A DNA stretch of 64,000 nucleotides, from NCBI RefSeq assembly GCF_039536245.1, contig NZ_BAAAYN010000070.1:21783-85782 (forward strand), written 5' to 3'. A program made the position numbers and the translations under genes. Source of the DNA: Cryptosporangium minutisporangium. GTDB lineage: Bacteria; Actinomycetota; Actinomycetes; Mycobacteriales; Cryptosporangiaceae. This document shows, in pieces, positions 1 through 9,486 of the stretch (position 1 is its first letter; each line of letters starts with the position of its first letter). The notes below the pieces were generated by a model. The model was not told the DNA's origin. It did not search any database and saw only the letters and a list, made by a program, of their open reading frames with translations.

Positions 1-1
1 G

Positions 2-976
2 TTACGACCCGAGAGCGGACGGACCCAGGGTCGCCAGCACCGGTCCGAGTAGCCGGTGCGCGGTGGCCGCGTCGACCAGGTCACGCGCGGCCAGGGCCTG
101 TACTGCGCCGCTCAGCAGGTTCCACACCCCGGCGGCCCGCTCGGTGACCGGGATCCCGCTGGTCTCCACTGCCTGCACGAGTAAGAACTGCCCCGCCGCC
201 GCCTCGCGGACCCGCCCGGCGAGGTGGACCGCCCAGGACGCGGAGTGGATCGCGGGCGCCCAGCTCGCCGACTCGCGGCGCCCCGCCTCCGCCGCCTTGT
301 AGAGCCGCGCACCGTCCTGCTGGCCGAGGCTCGCGACCCGGTCGATCAGCGCCCGCATCGACGAGCCGGTGGGCCCGAGCGCCACCTCGCGCTCCGGCAG
401 ACGACGACTCGCCGCCACCCACGGCGCGGCCAGCCGGCGACGAACCTGGGCGTCGAGTTCCTGGCGCAGGTACCCGGCCACGATCGCGTCGCAGATCACC
501 GCGGTCGCTCGCGAGGCGGTATCCGACTGCAGCTTCGCCGGGCGGGGCGTCGGCTCCGCGGCGCGCTGGCCGGGCGGGAACTGGGAAGCCCGCTCCGGCT
601 CGGAGCCGTCGGCCACCGCCCAGGTCCAGTCCAGGACGTCGTAGCGAACGCACTGCAGCAGCCCGTCGACGGTGCCCAGCGGTGCCCGCTGCAGAAGCCC
701 CAGCGCCGCGCTGGCCCGCCGCTCGGCCGGCGTGCCGGGGTCGGTCGCGCGACTCAGCCCGGCGACATCACGGACCGTAGGCTGAACCGTCGTCGCGATC
801 TCCACCGCAGCCCAGAGATCGGCACGCTGCGCGTCGTCGGCGTGATGCTCCGCGAGGATCGCCAAGTCGTCCGGCCCCAGCGCGAGCGCGCGCGTCAGGA
901 CGTCGGAGACGCCAGCCCCACCCTCGATGCGGGTGAGGTCGAAGCCGAGGACTGGGGCGCTGACCAGGCTGTACAC
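2..976 (-). CDS. conserved-looking hypothetical protein, function unknown
   Basis: About 324 residues, Ala/Arg-rich and probably helical; no family recognised. The frame is open back to 1090, but the first 38 residues of that longer version (SAFVDSRIPPVGS and so on) look like translated non-coding DNA. The GTG at 976, giving VYSLVSAPVLGFDLTRIEG, is a more natural start. The stop is at 2-4, so the gene is complete. There is no signal peptide, membrane segment or obvious catalytic motif. It is the last of a minus-strand run after the small gene at 1193-1558, cheW and cheA, but the 216-bp gap suggests it may have its own promoter. A chemotaxis role would be guesswork. Confidence 0.6.
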   Translation of the reverse strand: MYSLVSAPVLGFDLTRIEGGAGVSDVLTRALALGPDDLAILAEHHADDAQRADLWAAVEIATTVQPTVRDVAGLSRATDPGTPAERRASAALGLLQRAPLGTVDGLLQCVRYDVLDWTWAVADGSEPERASQFPPGQRAAEPTPRPAKLQSDTASRATAVICDAIVAGYLRQELDAQVRRRLAAPWVAASRRLPEREVALGPTGSSMRALIDRVASLGQQDGARLYKAAEAGRRESASWAPAIHSASWAVHLAGRVREAAAGQFLLVQAVETSGIPVTERAAGVWNLLSGAVQALAARDLVDAATAHRLLGPVLATLGPSALGS

Positions 977-1192
977 GCAAGCAAGTCTGACACCCGTTCG
1001 CCGGTCCGCCAAGGCTTCGCACGAGCCCACCGGCGGGATTCGACTGTCCACAAAGGCAGAATGCAGGCACGCGCGAACGGCGGTGGTCACTCCACCGCCG
1101 TTCGCTGTGAACTACGACATACCGCTACGCAGCGTGTTGTGCATTCCGGCTCGTACGCACTGCTAGTGCCTGGTTGACCACTGCCGGTGACG

Positions 1193-1558
1193 TCAGGCGG
1201 CTTGCCCTCGTCCACCGAGATCGGTGATCACCTGCTCGGCATCCTGGGCGAACCGAGGGACGACGACCGCGAACGCGTGGAGCGGGTCGTTGCCCGGGAC
1301 GCCCGGGTCCTCCAGCGGACCCAGCGCGCCGATCAGGTCCACCGTGCCGGACGGGGACGTCTCGTCGAGCGCGCCGAAATCGGACCGAACCGATCGGGTC
1401 AGCAGTGCGAGCAGCTCGGCCTGCTGGCTCACCGCCAGCCGTAGCGCCTGTCCCGCGTCCACCGGATCGGTGTCCGGGCGGGTCGCGTCCGCCTCCGCTG
1501 CGCTCCGCTCGGCGGCGGACGCGTTCGGAACCTCGACGTTCGACTGAGATGGACCCAC
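1193..1558 (-). CDS. small hypothetical protein downstream of cheW
   Basis: About 121 residues, no recognised domain. The GTG at 1558 is chosen because a GGAGGGAG Shine-Dalgarno sequence lies just upstream; the frame is open further back to 1693, but that part has no ribosome site and reads as non-coding. The start region is acidic and Ser/Ala-rich. The middle carries a helical stretch (ALRLAVSQQAELLALLTRSVR) and the C-terminus another (DAEQVITDLGG). It follows cheW by about 160 bp in the same direction, so it may be a small accessory of the CheA/CheW cluster. That link rests on position only. Confidence 0.55.
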   Translation of the reverse strand: MGPSQSNVEVPNASAAERSAAEADATRPDTDPVDAGQALRLAVSQQAELLALLTRSVRSDFGALDETSPSGTVDLIGALGPLEDPGVPGNDPLHAFAVVVPRFAQDAEQVITDLGGRGQAA

Positions 1559-1715
1559 GACGGACTCCCTCCGGACTCTGGCGGGCGCCACTCTCCCGCC
1601 AGCGTTCTTATCGCCGTCGCGCTTGCGGACCTGAGGAATCTCGGCAACCGCCTGCAGACACGCCGAACCGGTGACACCGCGCAGCGGTGCCACCGGTCGG
1701 TGCGCCCGGCAAGCC

Positions 1716-2159
1716 TTACCTGGTAGTCGCCTTCGACGCCGAGTCCACCGCGCGCTTCGCGTCCAGCGCGAGCATGAGCCGGCTGTCGAGCTTGAACGCG
1801 CCGATGATCAACTCGCGCAACGGCCCGGCCAGCGTGTCCGGCGGCGGTTCGAACGTGTCGTCCTGCAACTCGACCACGTCGCCGATCTTGTCGACGAGCA
1901 AGCTGATCGGCTCGTCGTTCTCGGAGACGATGACGTTCATCGACGGCTTGGACATGTCCCGGGGTTCCAGCCCCAGCCGCACGCCCAGGTCGACCGCGGC
2001 CATCACCTGACCGCGCAGGTTGATCAGACCACCGACCGATTTGTCCGCCAGCGGAACTCGGGTGTACTCGCTGAACCGCAACACCTCGACGACCTTGGCG
2101 ACGTCGACGCCGAAGAGCTGGTCGGCGACCTCGAACGTCGTGTATTGGCGACTGGTCAT
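1716..2159 (-). CDS. cheW: chemotaxis coupling protein CheW
   Basis: 147 residues forming one CheW domain. CheW bridges chemoreceptors and the CheA kinase at the inner face of the membrane. Visible family features are the opening strand (YTTFEVADQLFGVDVAKVVEV), the loop YTRVPLADKSVGGLINLRGQ, the repeated-hydrophobic strand MAAVDLGVRLGL, and MNVIVSENDEPISLLVDKIGDVVEL in the second sub-barrel. Length is normal. The ATG at 2159 follows a GGAGGTCGA ribosome site. It sits 79 bp downstream of cheA, most likely in one transcript. No receptor, CheR, CheB or CheD is in the window, so the full array must be encoded elsewhere. Confidence 0.93.
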   Translation of the reverse strand: MTSRQYTTFEVADQLFGVDVAKVVEVLRFSEYTRVPLADKSVGGLINLRGQVMAAVDLGVRLGLEPRDMSKPSMNVIVSENDEPISLLVDKIGDVVELQDDTFEPPPDTLAGPLRELIIGAFKLDSRLMLALDAKRAVDSASKATTR

Positions 2160-2238
2160 GAGTCGACCTCCGGAGTGAGCAGCGCAGGGAGCCCTAGCGA
2201 CCGAGCGGCGGAGTCACGGAGACTGACGGGAAGCACGG

Positions 2239-4578
2239 TCATACCGCGCTCATCTCCTCGAGCCCGCCGGTGTAGTTCTCCGCGTACTCGTCCATCGCGT
2301 CGAAGAAGTTGACGTCAGCCGCGAGGATCGCCTGCCGGACGTCGAGCATCTCGGTGACGCGCTGCTGGATGACGGCCGAGCCGGTGAGACCGGAGTCGTC
2401 CAGGTCGCTGTGCGTGGCGAGCGAGTCCTCGACGATGTCGACGATCTTCTCGACCGCGAGCGCGACGCTGCGGCCACGCTCGCTGTAGACCACCACCGGC
2501 ACCGACTCGCCGTCCTCGGCGGGGTAGGCACCGAGGAGGTGCGCCAGCCGGACCAGCGGCAGGATCCGGCCGCGGTACTGCACGACCTCCCGGCTGCCGA
2601 CCCGCTCGATCTTGTCGATCGAGAACTCCTCCAGTCGGGTGACCATGTCCAGCGGCACCGCGACGCGGCGGTCGCCGACACCGGTGATGAGCAGCCGGTT
2701 GCCGCTGCCGGCCCGGCTCTGCGCCTGCTGGTAGTCGGTGGCGAGCCCGGACTTCTCGACGGCCTGGGCGGCCAGCAGCGAACGGCGGGCGAGCGACTGG
2801 ACGTCGAGGATGAGCGCCACCTTCCCGTCGCCGAGGATGGTCGACCCCTGGTAGACGCCGATGTCCTTGAGCAGCGTCGCGAGCGGCTTGACCACGATCT
2901 CCTCGGTGTTCAGGACGCGGTCGACCACCAAGCCGAACCGCCGCCCCTCCGCCTGGAGGACCGCGATGTAGACGTCCTTGTCGTTGGACCCCCTCGGCAG
3001 CCCGAGCGTCTCGTCGAGCCGGACCAGCGGCAGCAGCTTGCCCCGCAGCCGGTAGACCGGTGCGCCCGAGACGTGCTCGATGTTCTTGTCCGACGAGCCG
3101 TCGACGAAGACCAACTCGTCGACCGCGATCTGCGGGATCGCGTACTGCTCGGTGCTGCACTCGATGGTCAGCGCCTGGATGATCGCGAGCGTCAGCGGGA
3201 TCGTCAGCCGCCAGGTCGTCCCCCGGCCGGGCGTCGAGTCGACGTCGACCGTGCCGCCGATCTTTTCGATGTTGGTCTTCACCACGTCCATGCCGACGCC
3301 GCGGCCGGAGACGTTGGTGACCTTCTTCGCGGTCGAGAAGCCGGGCTGGAACAGCAGCTGGAGGATGTCGGATGTCTCCATCCGGCTCAGCTGGTCGCGG
3401 GTGATGACGCCCCGGTCGAGCGCGGTGCTCGCGACCCGGTCGGGGTCGATGCCCGCGCCGTCGTCCGCCACCTCGACGACCACGTGGCCGCCTTCGTGGT
3501 AAGCGCGCAGCGTCAGCGTGCCCTCGGGGTTCTTGCCCGCGGCCCGGCGGACGTCCGGCGGCTCGATGCCGTGGTCGACCGCGTTGCGGACGAGGTGGGT
3601 CAGCGGGTCCTTCACCGACTCCAGGAGGCTCCGGTCGAGCTCGGTCTCCCGGCCCTCCATCGCCAGCTTGATCTGGCGCCCGAGCTGGCTGGACAGGTCG
3701 CGGACGACTCGGGGCAGCTTCGACCAGATCTGGTCGATCGGCTGCATCCGGGTCTTCATCACGCTTTCCTGCAGCTCGGACGTGATGAGGTTCAGTCGCT
3801 GGGTGGTCCTGGTCAGCGCCGGGTCGGACGTCTCGCTCACGCCACGGACCAGCTGGTTACGGGTCAGCACCAGCTCGCCGACCAGCCGCATCAGCGCGTC
3901 GAGCAGGTCGACGTCGACCCGGATGGAGCTCTCCGCCACGCTCCGGCGCTGCGGGACGTTTCCTTCCTCACCGGGCTCCGGACCACCGGCCGGTGGCGTC
4001 GCACCGGCGCGCGGCGCCGGGACCGGCGCCTTCGGCTCCTCGTGGAAGGGCTCCGGCTCGGGCTCCAGGTGGGCCTCGGGCTCGCCGGTGCCGTCCTCGG
4101 CGGTCGGCTCGGGCGCGGTCGCCTCGACTGCCACCGGCTCCGCGGGCGCCTCGTCGGCGGCCGGCGCGGGCTTGGGCTTGGGCTTCGCGGATCCGTCCTC
4201 GATACACGCGGTCACCGCTTCGATGGCGGGCTGGACGTCGATGTCGCCCTCGGCCCCGGTCTCCTCGATCGTGGTGAGCAGGGCCCGCACGCTGTCCACC
4301 ATGCGGAGCAGCGCGTCGGCGCTCTCCACGTTCATCGACTGAGCGCCGTCCCGGAGCCGGGACAGCAGGGACTCCCCCGCGTGCGTCACCGTCTCCAGAC
4401 GGTGGAACGCGAGGAAGCCGCTCGTGCCCTTGATGGTGTGGATCGTGCGGAAGATGCTCGACAGCAACTCGCGGGAGTCGGGGTGCTGCTCCAACGCGAC
4501 CAGGTCCCGGTCGAGCTGATCGAGGTTTTCGTGGCTCTCGACCAGGAACTCTTGAACGATGTCGTCCAACTCGTCCAC
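2239..4578 (-). CDS. cheA: chemotaxis histidine kinase CheA with two CheW-like domains
   Basis: 779 residues from a GTG at 4578, which follows an AGGGAG ribosome site; the longer open frame to 4821 overlaps the divergent receiver gene. Domains in order: Hpt (1-105, phospho-accepting His47 in TIHTIKG), a low-complexity Ala/Pro/Glu linker (130-210) in place of a recognisable P2 domain, the dimerisation helices (220-290), the ATPase (N box LVRNAVDHG at 329-337, DDGAGID at 372-378, GRGVGMD at 425-431), then two CheW-like regulatory folds (about 462-600 and 626-760). Most CheA proteins carry one such domain. It phosphorylates a CheY-type regulator in response to receptor signals. The receiver gene at 4753 is the obvious local candidate partner, although it is transcribed divergently. 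Confidence 0.95.
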   Translation of the reverse strand: MDELDDIVQEFLVESHENLDQLDRDLVALEQHPDSRELLSSIFRTIHTIKGTSGFLAFHRLETVTHAGESLLSRLRDGAQSMNVESADALLRMVDSVRALLTTIEETGAEGDIDVQPAIEAVTACIEDGSAKPKPKPAPAADEAPAEPVAVEATAPEPTAEDGTGEPEAHLEPEPEPFHEEPKAPVPAPRAGATPPAGGPEPGEEGNVPQRRSVAESSIRVDVDLLDALMRLVGELVLTRNQLVRGVSETSDPALTRTTQRLNLITSELQESVMKTRMQPIDQIWSKLPRVVRDLSSQLGRQIKLAMEGRETELDRSLLESVKDPLTHLVRNAVDHGIEPPDVRRAAGKNPEGTLTLRAYHEGGHVVVEVADDGAGIDPDRVASTALDRGVITRDQLSRMETSDILQLLFQPGFSTAKKVTNVSGRGVGMDVVKTNIEKIGGTVDVDSTPGRGTTWRLTIPLTLAIIQALTIECSTEQYAIPQIAVDELVFVDGSSDKNIEHVSGAPVYRLRGKLLPLVRLDETLGLPRGSNDKDVYIAVLQAEGRRFGLVVDRVLNTEEIVVKPLATLLKDIGVYQGSTILGDGKVALILDVQSLARRSLLAAQAVEKSGLATDYQQAQSRAGSGNRLLITGVGDRRVAVPLDMVTRLEEFSIDKIERVGSREVVQYRGRILPLVRLAHLLGAYPAEDGESVPVVVYSERGRSVALAVEKIVDIVEDSLATHSDLDDSGLTGSAVIQQRVTEMLDVRQAILAADVNFFDAMDEYAENYTGGLEEMSAV

Positions 4579-4752
4579 GTCTGTCTCCCTCTGCTCGTCG
4601 CGCCTTTGATCGACGCGATAGGGGTTCACCTGAGGGAAAGGCGCGCCCGGGCACTGACGAGCGACATCTGCACCCGTTTGGCTAGTATTAGGGATGGAAT
4701 GCCCGTTCCCCGTCCAGGTCTGGAACGAGGCTCGACCGGGGGAGCGACGGCT

Positions 4753-5121
4753 ATGAGCACGGTTCTGATCGCCGACGACGATCCGGACATCCTGGCGCTG
4801 GTGACCTTCAAGGTGAAACAAGCCGGTTACACCCTCATCACCGCGACCGACGGCGCCGCGGCGCTGGCCGCGGCCCGCGAGACCACACCCGACCTGGTCG
4901 TGCTGGACGTCTCGATGCCGCGGATGTCCGGGCTCGAGGTGTGCCGCGAGCTGCGCGCGGACGCGGCGACCGCGAAAGTGCCGGTGCTGCTGCTGACCGC
5001 GCGGGCGCAGGAGGCGGACATCGAAGCCGGCTTCGACGTCGGCGCCGACGATTACGTCGTGAAGCCGTTCAGCCCTCGCGAACTGGTAGCCAGAATTGCC
5101 GCCATCCTGGGGCCGGCCTGA
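4753..5121 (+). CDS. single-domain CheY-like response regulator
   Basis: 122 residues comprising one receiver domain and no output domain. The acidic pocket (ADDD at 7-10), phospho-acceptor Asp52 (VVLDVSMPRMSG), the Thr switch (LLLTAR, Thr82) and Lys104 (YVVKPFSP) are all present. The ATG at 4753 follows a GGGGGAG ribosome site. It is divergent from cheA (175 bp between starts) and convergent with the histidine kinase at 5169 (47 bp between stops). It could accept phosphate from CheA, from that kinase, or from both. The DDYVVKPFSPREL ending resembles the receivers of OmpR/PhoB-type proteins more than classical flagellar-motor CheY, so a motor role is not assured. Confidence 0.88.
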   Translation: MSTVLIADDDPDILALVTFKVKQAGYTLITATDGAAALAAARETTPDLVVLDVSMPRMSGLEVCRELRADAATAKVPVLLLTARAQEADIEAGFDVGADDYVVKPFSPRELVARIAAILGPA

Positions 5122-5168
5122 GCGCCGTCCGGCGTGTGCATTTCCTTGTCAACGGCGGTGGAGCCCGC

Positions 5169-7259
5169 TCAGGAGAGCAACGAGCGGGTTAGGGCTCGCG
5201 CTTTGGCGGCTCGGATCGCGGCGTCGCGGGGGTCGGCGTCGGTGGACTCGTCGGGTGCGCCGACGGCGCGGGGCAGCACGAGCGTCAGCGTCGTCCCCTC
5301 CCCCACCGCGGAGCGCAACGTCACCTCCCCGCCGTGCCGCTCGACGATCGAGCGCGCGATCGCCAGCCCCAGCCCGGTGCCCTGGATCGCGCTCGCCACC
5401 GCGTTCGACGCCCGCTGGAACGGCTGGAACAGTTTCCGCTGGTCGTCGGGCGGAATCCCGATCCCGGTGTCCGCGATCTCCACCACGACCCGATCGGTCC
5501 GATCCGCACGCGTGACGACCCGGACGGTGCCCCCGGCCGGCGTGAACTTCACCGCGTTCCCGACGAGGTTCAAGAGGACGCGCTCCAGCTGACGCGCGTC
5601 GCCGGTCACCGCGAGCCCTTCCCCGGCCGCGCAGTCCAGCGTCAAGCCGGCGCCGGCCGCCACCGACGCGAATACACCGCGCACCGACTCGATCAGAGAC
5701 CCGATCTCCACCCTGGTGGCCGTCATCTCCAGACTGCCGGAGCCGATCCGGGACAGCGTGAGCAGGTCGCCGACCAGCTCGCGCAACCGCTCGGCGTTGC
5801 GCTCCACCACGCGCAGGCTGCGTTCCTGTGCCTCGGTGAGCTCGCCCTGGTCACCGGAGAGCAGGATCTCCAGGTAGCCGAGGATGCTGGTCAGCGGCGT
5901 CCGCAGTTCGTGCGACACAGTGGAGATGAAGTCGGTCTTCTGCCGATCCAGGTCCCGGAACCGTTCGGCGAGCTCACGCTGGTGCCCGTACACCTGGGCG
6001 ACGTGCAGCCCACGCCCGGCGTCGGCGGCGACCGCCTCGAGGAGTGCCCGCTCGTCGCTCGTCCAGGACCGCGCGGTGTCGGCCTGGGCCAGGACGAGGA
6101 GGCCGGACGCCTCGCCGTCGACGACGAAACCGGTCAGGAGGCACGACCGGGCACCGCTGGCGGCCAGGACGTCCGCCGCCAGCGCGAGGTCGGGAACGTC
6201 CGACCGGGAGTCGGCCGTCCGGTCCGCCCACACGCTGCCCTGCGGCCACGGCGTCGCCGCGGTCGCGGCCCGGAGCGCCTCGATCGGCGGCGGCGTCCGG
6301 CCTTGCCGGCTCCAGAGCCGATCCACGGAGCCGGCCGTGCCGCCCTCGGCGAGACGCAGGTACACGTGGTCGACGCCGAGCGCCGCACCGAGTCCGGCGA
6401 CGACCACGTCGAGGATCGCGTCGCGGTCGAGCGAGCCGCGGACGTTGGCCCCGAGGTCGTGGGCTTCCTGCCGGATCCGGGCGCGGCCCGATTCGGACGA
6501 GCGCAGCCGCTCGCTCTCGTCGGCCAGGTCGTTGAGCTCCCGGACGACCTCCCGCACCTCCGGCGGGCCGGTCACCCGTCCACGAGCCGACCGGTCACCC
6601 CGGTTGAGGCGCGCGAGCGTCGTCCGGATGTCCTCCAGCGGCGCGACGAAGCGCCGACTGGTCCGGAGGCCCAGGACGAGCGCGACACCGGCGGCCAGCA
6701 CCGTGAGCAGCGCGGTACCGACGTCGCTGATCAGGCTGATCGCTCGGAACCGGTCGACGACGGCCGCCCTCCGCTCGTCCAATTCGGCGCTGACCTGCGC
6801 ATTCGCCGACCGCAGCTGGTCGAAGAGCACCTTGCCCCTGGCTACGGCGGCCGGGGACCGACCGACCGCCGAACTCGTCCCGGCGGCCAGCGGAGCGGCG
6901 AACGCCAGCCAGGCGTCCGCGCGGGCGACCTCGGTCTCGACCAGCGCGCGGAGCGTCTCGGTGTCGGCGGCGTCGAGCACGGCGTCCCGCTCGGCCGGGT
7001 AGCGCGCGACCCCGCTCCGGTAGGGCTCGAGGAACGACGGGTCCCCGGTCAGCTGGTAACCGCGCAGACCCGACTCGGCGTCGGTGAGGGCCTGGAGCAG
7101 TGCGGCGTTCGCCCCGGTAGCGACCGCCGCCCGCACGACCGCCGACTCGACGCTCGTCGCGAGGTACTGGCCGACGGCCAGGCGGGCACCGCCGAGTAGC
7201 AGGAGGAGTGCCACCAGCGCACCGAAGCCGGCTCGGAGGATGCTCGCCGTTGAGGTCAT
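5169..7259 (-). CDS. membrane sensor histidine kinase (CHASE3-HAMP-GAF-HisKA-HATPase)
   Basis: 696 residues from the ATG at 7259. Order: membrane helix (7-28), extracytoplasmic CHASE3-like domain (about 40-180, with the typical DAESGLRGYQLTGDPSFLEPY), second helix (TALLTVLAAGVALVLGL), HAMP linker, GAF domain, HisKA dimerisation helix with the phospho-accepting His in FISTVSHELRTPLTSILGY, and ATPase with N box (NLVGNAVKFTP), G1 (ADTGIGIP) and G2 (GTGLGLAIARS). All catalytic motifs are intact. It converges on the CheY-like receiver with a 47-bp gap, so the receiver is a plausible but unproven partner. The 260 bp upstream contain a locally AT-rich patch near 7305-7325 that could hold the promoter. 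The signal sensed is unknown. Confidence 0.93.
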   Translation of the reverse strand: MTSTASILRAGFGALVALLLLLGGARLAVGQYLATSVESAVVRAAVATGANAALLQALTDAESGLRGYQLTGDPSFLEPYRSGVARYPAERDAVLDAADTETLRALVETEVARADAWLAFAAPLAAGTSSAVGRSPAAVARGKVLFDQLRSANAQVSAELDERRAAVVDRFRAISLISDVGTALLTVLAAGVALVLGLRTSRRFVAPLEDIRTTLARLNRGDRSARGRVTGPPEVREVVRELNDLADESERLRSSESGRARIRQEAHDLGANVRGSLDRDAILDVVVAGLGAALGVDHVYLRLAEGGTAGSVDRLWSRQGRTPPPIEALRAATAATPWPQGSVWADRTADSRSDVPDLALAADVLAASGARSCLLTGFVVDGEASGLLVLAQADTARSWTSDERALLEAVAADAGRGLHVAQVYGHQRELAERFRDLDRQKTDFISTVSHELRTPLTSILGYLEILLSGDQGELTEAQERSLRVVERNAERLRELVGDLLTLSRIGSGSLEMTATRVEIGSLIESVRGVFASVAAGAGLTLDCAAGEGLAVTGDARQLERVLLNLVGNAVKFTPAGGTVRVVTRADRTDRVVVEIADTGIGIPPDDQRKLFQPFQRASNAVASAIQGTGLGLAIARSIVERHGGEVTLRSAVGEGTTLTLVLPRAVGAPDESTDADPRDAAIRAAKARALTRSLLS

Positions 7260-7519
7260 AGGCAGGGTGTTACCGCCCCTTCGTACCCGCGAGTCCGATT
7301 CACTCCATTTTATTATGTAACACGACACTTGCCAGGTGGGCGAGACGTGCCCGCACACTGGTGAGGTGATCTGTCCTGCCTGTCGCGAAGGACGCCACGC
7401 CGAGTGCCGTGGCGGCACTTGGTGTGCGTGTCAACACCGCCCACCCCGCCCACCCCAACGCCCAACAGGCCCCTCGACCGAGTAGTGCACAGCCCGCCCG
7501 AATCCGGGAAGAGCAAGCC

Positions 7520-8560
7520 TCAGCGGAGTGCGTTTCCTTCGCGCGCCAAGGCGCCTAGGCGGCTCAGGGCGCGGAGGTACTTCTTGCGGTAACCGCCGGC
7601 GAGCATCTCCGGCGTGAAGATCTGGTCCACCGGGCAGCCGGACGCGAAGACCGGGAGACTCCGGTCGTAGAGCCGGTCGACGAGGACCACGACCCGGAGT
7701 GCGGTGTTCTGGTCGGGGACGGCCGCCAACCCGGTGAGCCCCACCGCCTCGACGCCGTCGAGCAGCGCGCCGTACCGCGAGGGGTGCAGGCTCGCGAGGT
7801 GGCCGAGCAGCGTCGGCCAGTCGTCGCTGGTCGCCGCCGGATGCGCCTCCACCCGCTCGCGCACGACGTCCTCGTCGAGCGGCTCGGGCGCCTCGACCGC
7901 GTCCCGGTGCCGGTAGTCCGGGCCGTCCACGCGGACGGCGTCGAACTGCTGCGAGAGAGCCTGGATCTCCCGCAGGAAGTCCTCGGCCGCGAAGCGGCCC
8001 TCGCCGAGCTTGTCGGGCAGGGTGTTGGACGTCGCGGCCAGCGCCACTCCGCGCTCAACCAAGCGGGTGAGCAGCGATGACACCAGCACGGTGTCACCCG
8101 GGTCGTCCAGTTCGAACTCGTCCACGCAGAGCAGCCGCAGCGTCCCCAGCGCGTCCACGGTGCCGGCGAATCCGAGGGCCCCGACCAGGTGGGTCAGCTC
8201 CACGAACGTGCCGTACCCGGCGGGTTTCGGCGCGGCGTGCCAGAGCGAGGTGAGCAGGTGCGTCTTGCCGACGCCGAAGCCGCCGTCGAGGTAGATGCCC
8301 GGACGCCCGGCCCGCGCGGGCGCCGACCGCCGGAACAGGCCCTTGCGCGGCGGCGGAGCCGACAGGCGCTCGGCGAACCCGCGCATCGCGGCGAGTGCGG
8401 CGGCCTGCGAGGGCTCCTGGGGGTCCGGCCGGTAGGTCTCGAACCGCGCGGCGGCGAAGCGGGGCGGCGGGACCAGTTCGGCGACGAGCCGCGCGGGCGC
8501 GACCTGCGGCTGCCGGCCGGAGAGCCGGCGGGGGCGGACGTCGACTGCGGGCTCGGACAC
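7520..8560 (-). CDS. zapE: AFG1/ZapE-type AAA ATPase
   Basis: 346 residues of the AFG1-like family; in proteobacteria ZapE is an ATPase at the division site, and in mitochondria AFG1 helps clear membrane proteins. The P-loop GGFGVGKTHL lies at about 93-102, Walker B at LRLLCVDEFELDDPGD, and the sensor-1 Asn in ALAATSNTLPDKLGEGRF. The family signature RFETYRPDPQEPSQ near residue 40 is also seen. The ATG at 8560 is the only sensible start. It is divergent from the RibD-C reductase at 8714, a pairing I recall from other actinobacteria. Its substrate in actinobacteria is not established, so the name reflects homology only. Confidence 0.85.
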   Translation of the reverse strand: MSEPAVDVRPRRLSGRQPQVAPARLVAELVPPPRFAAARFETYRPDPQEPSQAAALAAMRGFAERLSAPPPRKGLFRRSAPARAGRPGIYLDGGFGVGKTHLLTSLWHAAPKPAGYGTFVELTHLVGALGFAGTVDALGTLRLLCVDEFELDDPGDTVLVSSLLTRLVERGVALAATSNTLPDKLGEGRFAAEDFLREIQALSQQFDAVRVDGPDYRHRDAVEAPEPLDEDVVRERVEAHPAATSDDWPTLLGHLASLHPSRYGALLDGVEAVGLTGLAAVPDQNTALRVVVLVDRLYDRSLPVFASGCPVDQIFTPEMLAGGYRKKYLRALSRLGALAREGNALR

Positions 8561-8713
8561 GGTACGAGCCTACGGTCGCGCGCCTTCCCGGCCCACCGGG
8601 CGCCGCGATGACCTCCGGCACAGCCCGGGCCGCCGGAGTTCTGGCGGCCACTTCCCGAAGCGCCCGCAGCATGCGGCGCGGCGCGCAGACCGGGCCGGTG
8701 GTGGGATGGGGGC

Positions 8714-9481
8714 ATGCGCGCGCTCTATACCCACTCCTGCTCGGTCGCCCCGGACGTCGAGTTGGACGGCGAAGCGCTGGAGCGCCTGTACGCGACCGAC
8801 CGGAGCACTCCCCGGCTGCGGATGAACTTCGTCGCCAGCGTGGACGGCGCGGTCAGCGTCGACGGGCTCTCCGGCGGCCTGTCGGGCCCCGCCGACAAGC
8901 GGGCGTTCAAGGTTCTGCGCGGGTGGTGCGACGGGCTCGTCGTCGCGGCCGGCACCGTGCTCGCCGAGGACTACGGCCCGGTGACGCTCGACGCCGACCG
9001 GCGCGCCCGCCGGGTCGCGGCCGGACTAGCGCCCACGCCGACGCTGGTCGTGGTCTCCGGCTCGCTGTCGATCGGCCCTCTGCACGCGTCGCTGGCGCAG
9101 GCGCCGGTCCGGCCGATCGTGGTGACCCGCCCGGACGCCCCGGACGACCGGCGCCGGGCGCTGGCGGAGGTCGCGGACGTCCTCGTGGCCGGCGAGCCGG
9201 GGGGCGGCGTCGACCTCGCGGTTGCTCTGGACGCGCTGCACGAGCGCGGGCTGAGCCAGCTGCTCTGCGAAGGCGGGCCGCAACTGTTCGCCGCTCTCAC
9301 CGCTGTGGACCGCGTCGACGAGATCTGCCTGACGCTGAGCCCGCTGCTGGCCGGCGGCGGTCCGGGACGGATCAGCACCGGGGTCGGAACGGCCGGCGCA
9401 CGTGGGTTGACCTTGGCGCACGTCGTCGAGGACGCGAGCGTGCTTTTGCTGCGCTATTGTCGCCCGTCTCTGCTTCACTGA
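8714..9481 (+). CDS. pyrimidine reductase family protein (RibD C-terminal-like)
   Basis: 255 residues of the RibD C-terminal/dihydrofolate-reductase-like fold, which reduces a phosphoribosyl-aminopyrimidine with NADPH in riboflavin synthesis. Seen: RMNFVASVDGAVSVDG (substrate strand), the GLVVAAGTVLAEDYGP segment, and the glycine-rich NADPH loop LCEGGPQLFAAL near residue 195. It is a stand-alone reductase without the deaminase half, and no rib genes lie nearby, so it may act on a different pyrimidine or a modified cofactor. Start is the ATG at 8714, about 150 bp from divergent zapE. The DNA ligase starts 5 bp after its stop, so the three plus-strand genes here probably share a transcript. Confidence 0.82.
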   Translation: MRALYTHSCSVAPDVELDGEALERLYATDRSTPRLRMNFVASVDGAVSVDGLSGGLSGPADKRAFKVLRGWCDGLVVAAGTVLAEDYGPVTLDADRRARRVAAGLAPTPTLVVVSGSLSIGPLHASLAQAPVRPIVVTRPDAPDDRRRALAEVADVLVAGEPGGGVDLAVALDALHERGLSQLLCEGGPQLFAALTAVDRVDEICLTLSPLLAGGGPGRISTGVGTAGARGLTLAHVVEDASVLLLRYCRPSLLH

Positions 9482-9486
9482 CGGCC

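Noticed and set aside
2410-5121. A 903-codon plus-strand open frame across cheA into the receiver gene
   Set aside because: Only its last 122 codons (from 4753) encode a recognisable protein. The rest is a GC-driven open frame antisense to cheA with Asp/Arg/Leu/Val-biased composition.
7430-7475. CCCACCCC-rich stretch upstream of the histidine kinase as a structured element
   Set aside because: Simple C-rich composition without a consistent unit or complementary arm.
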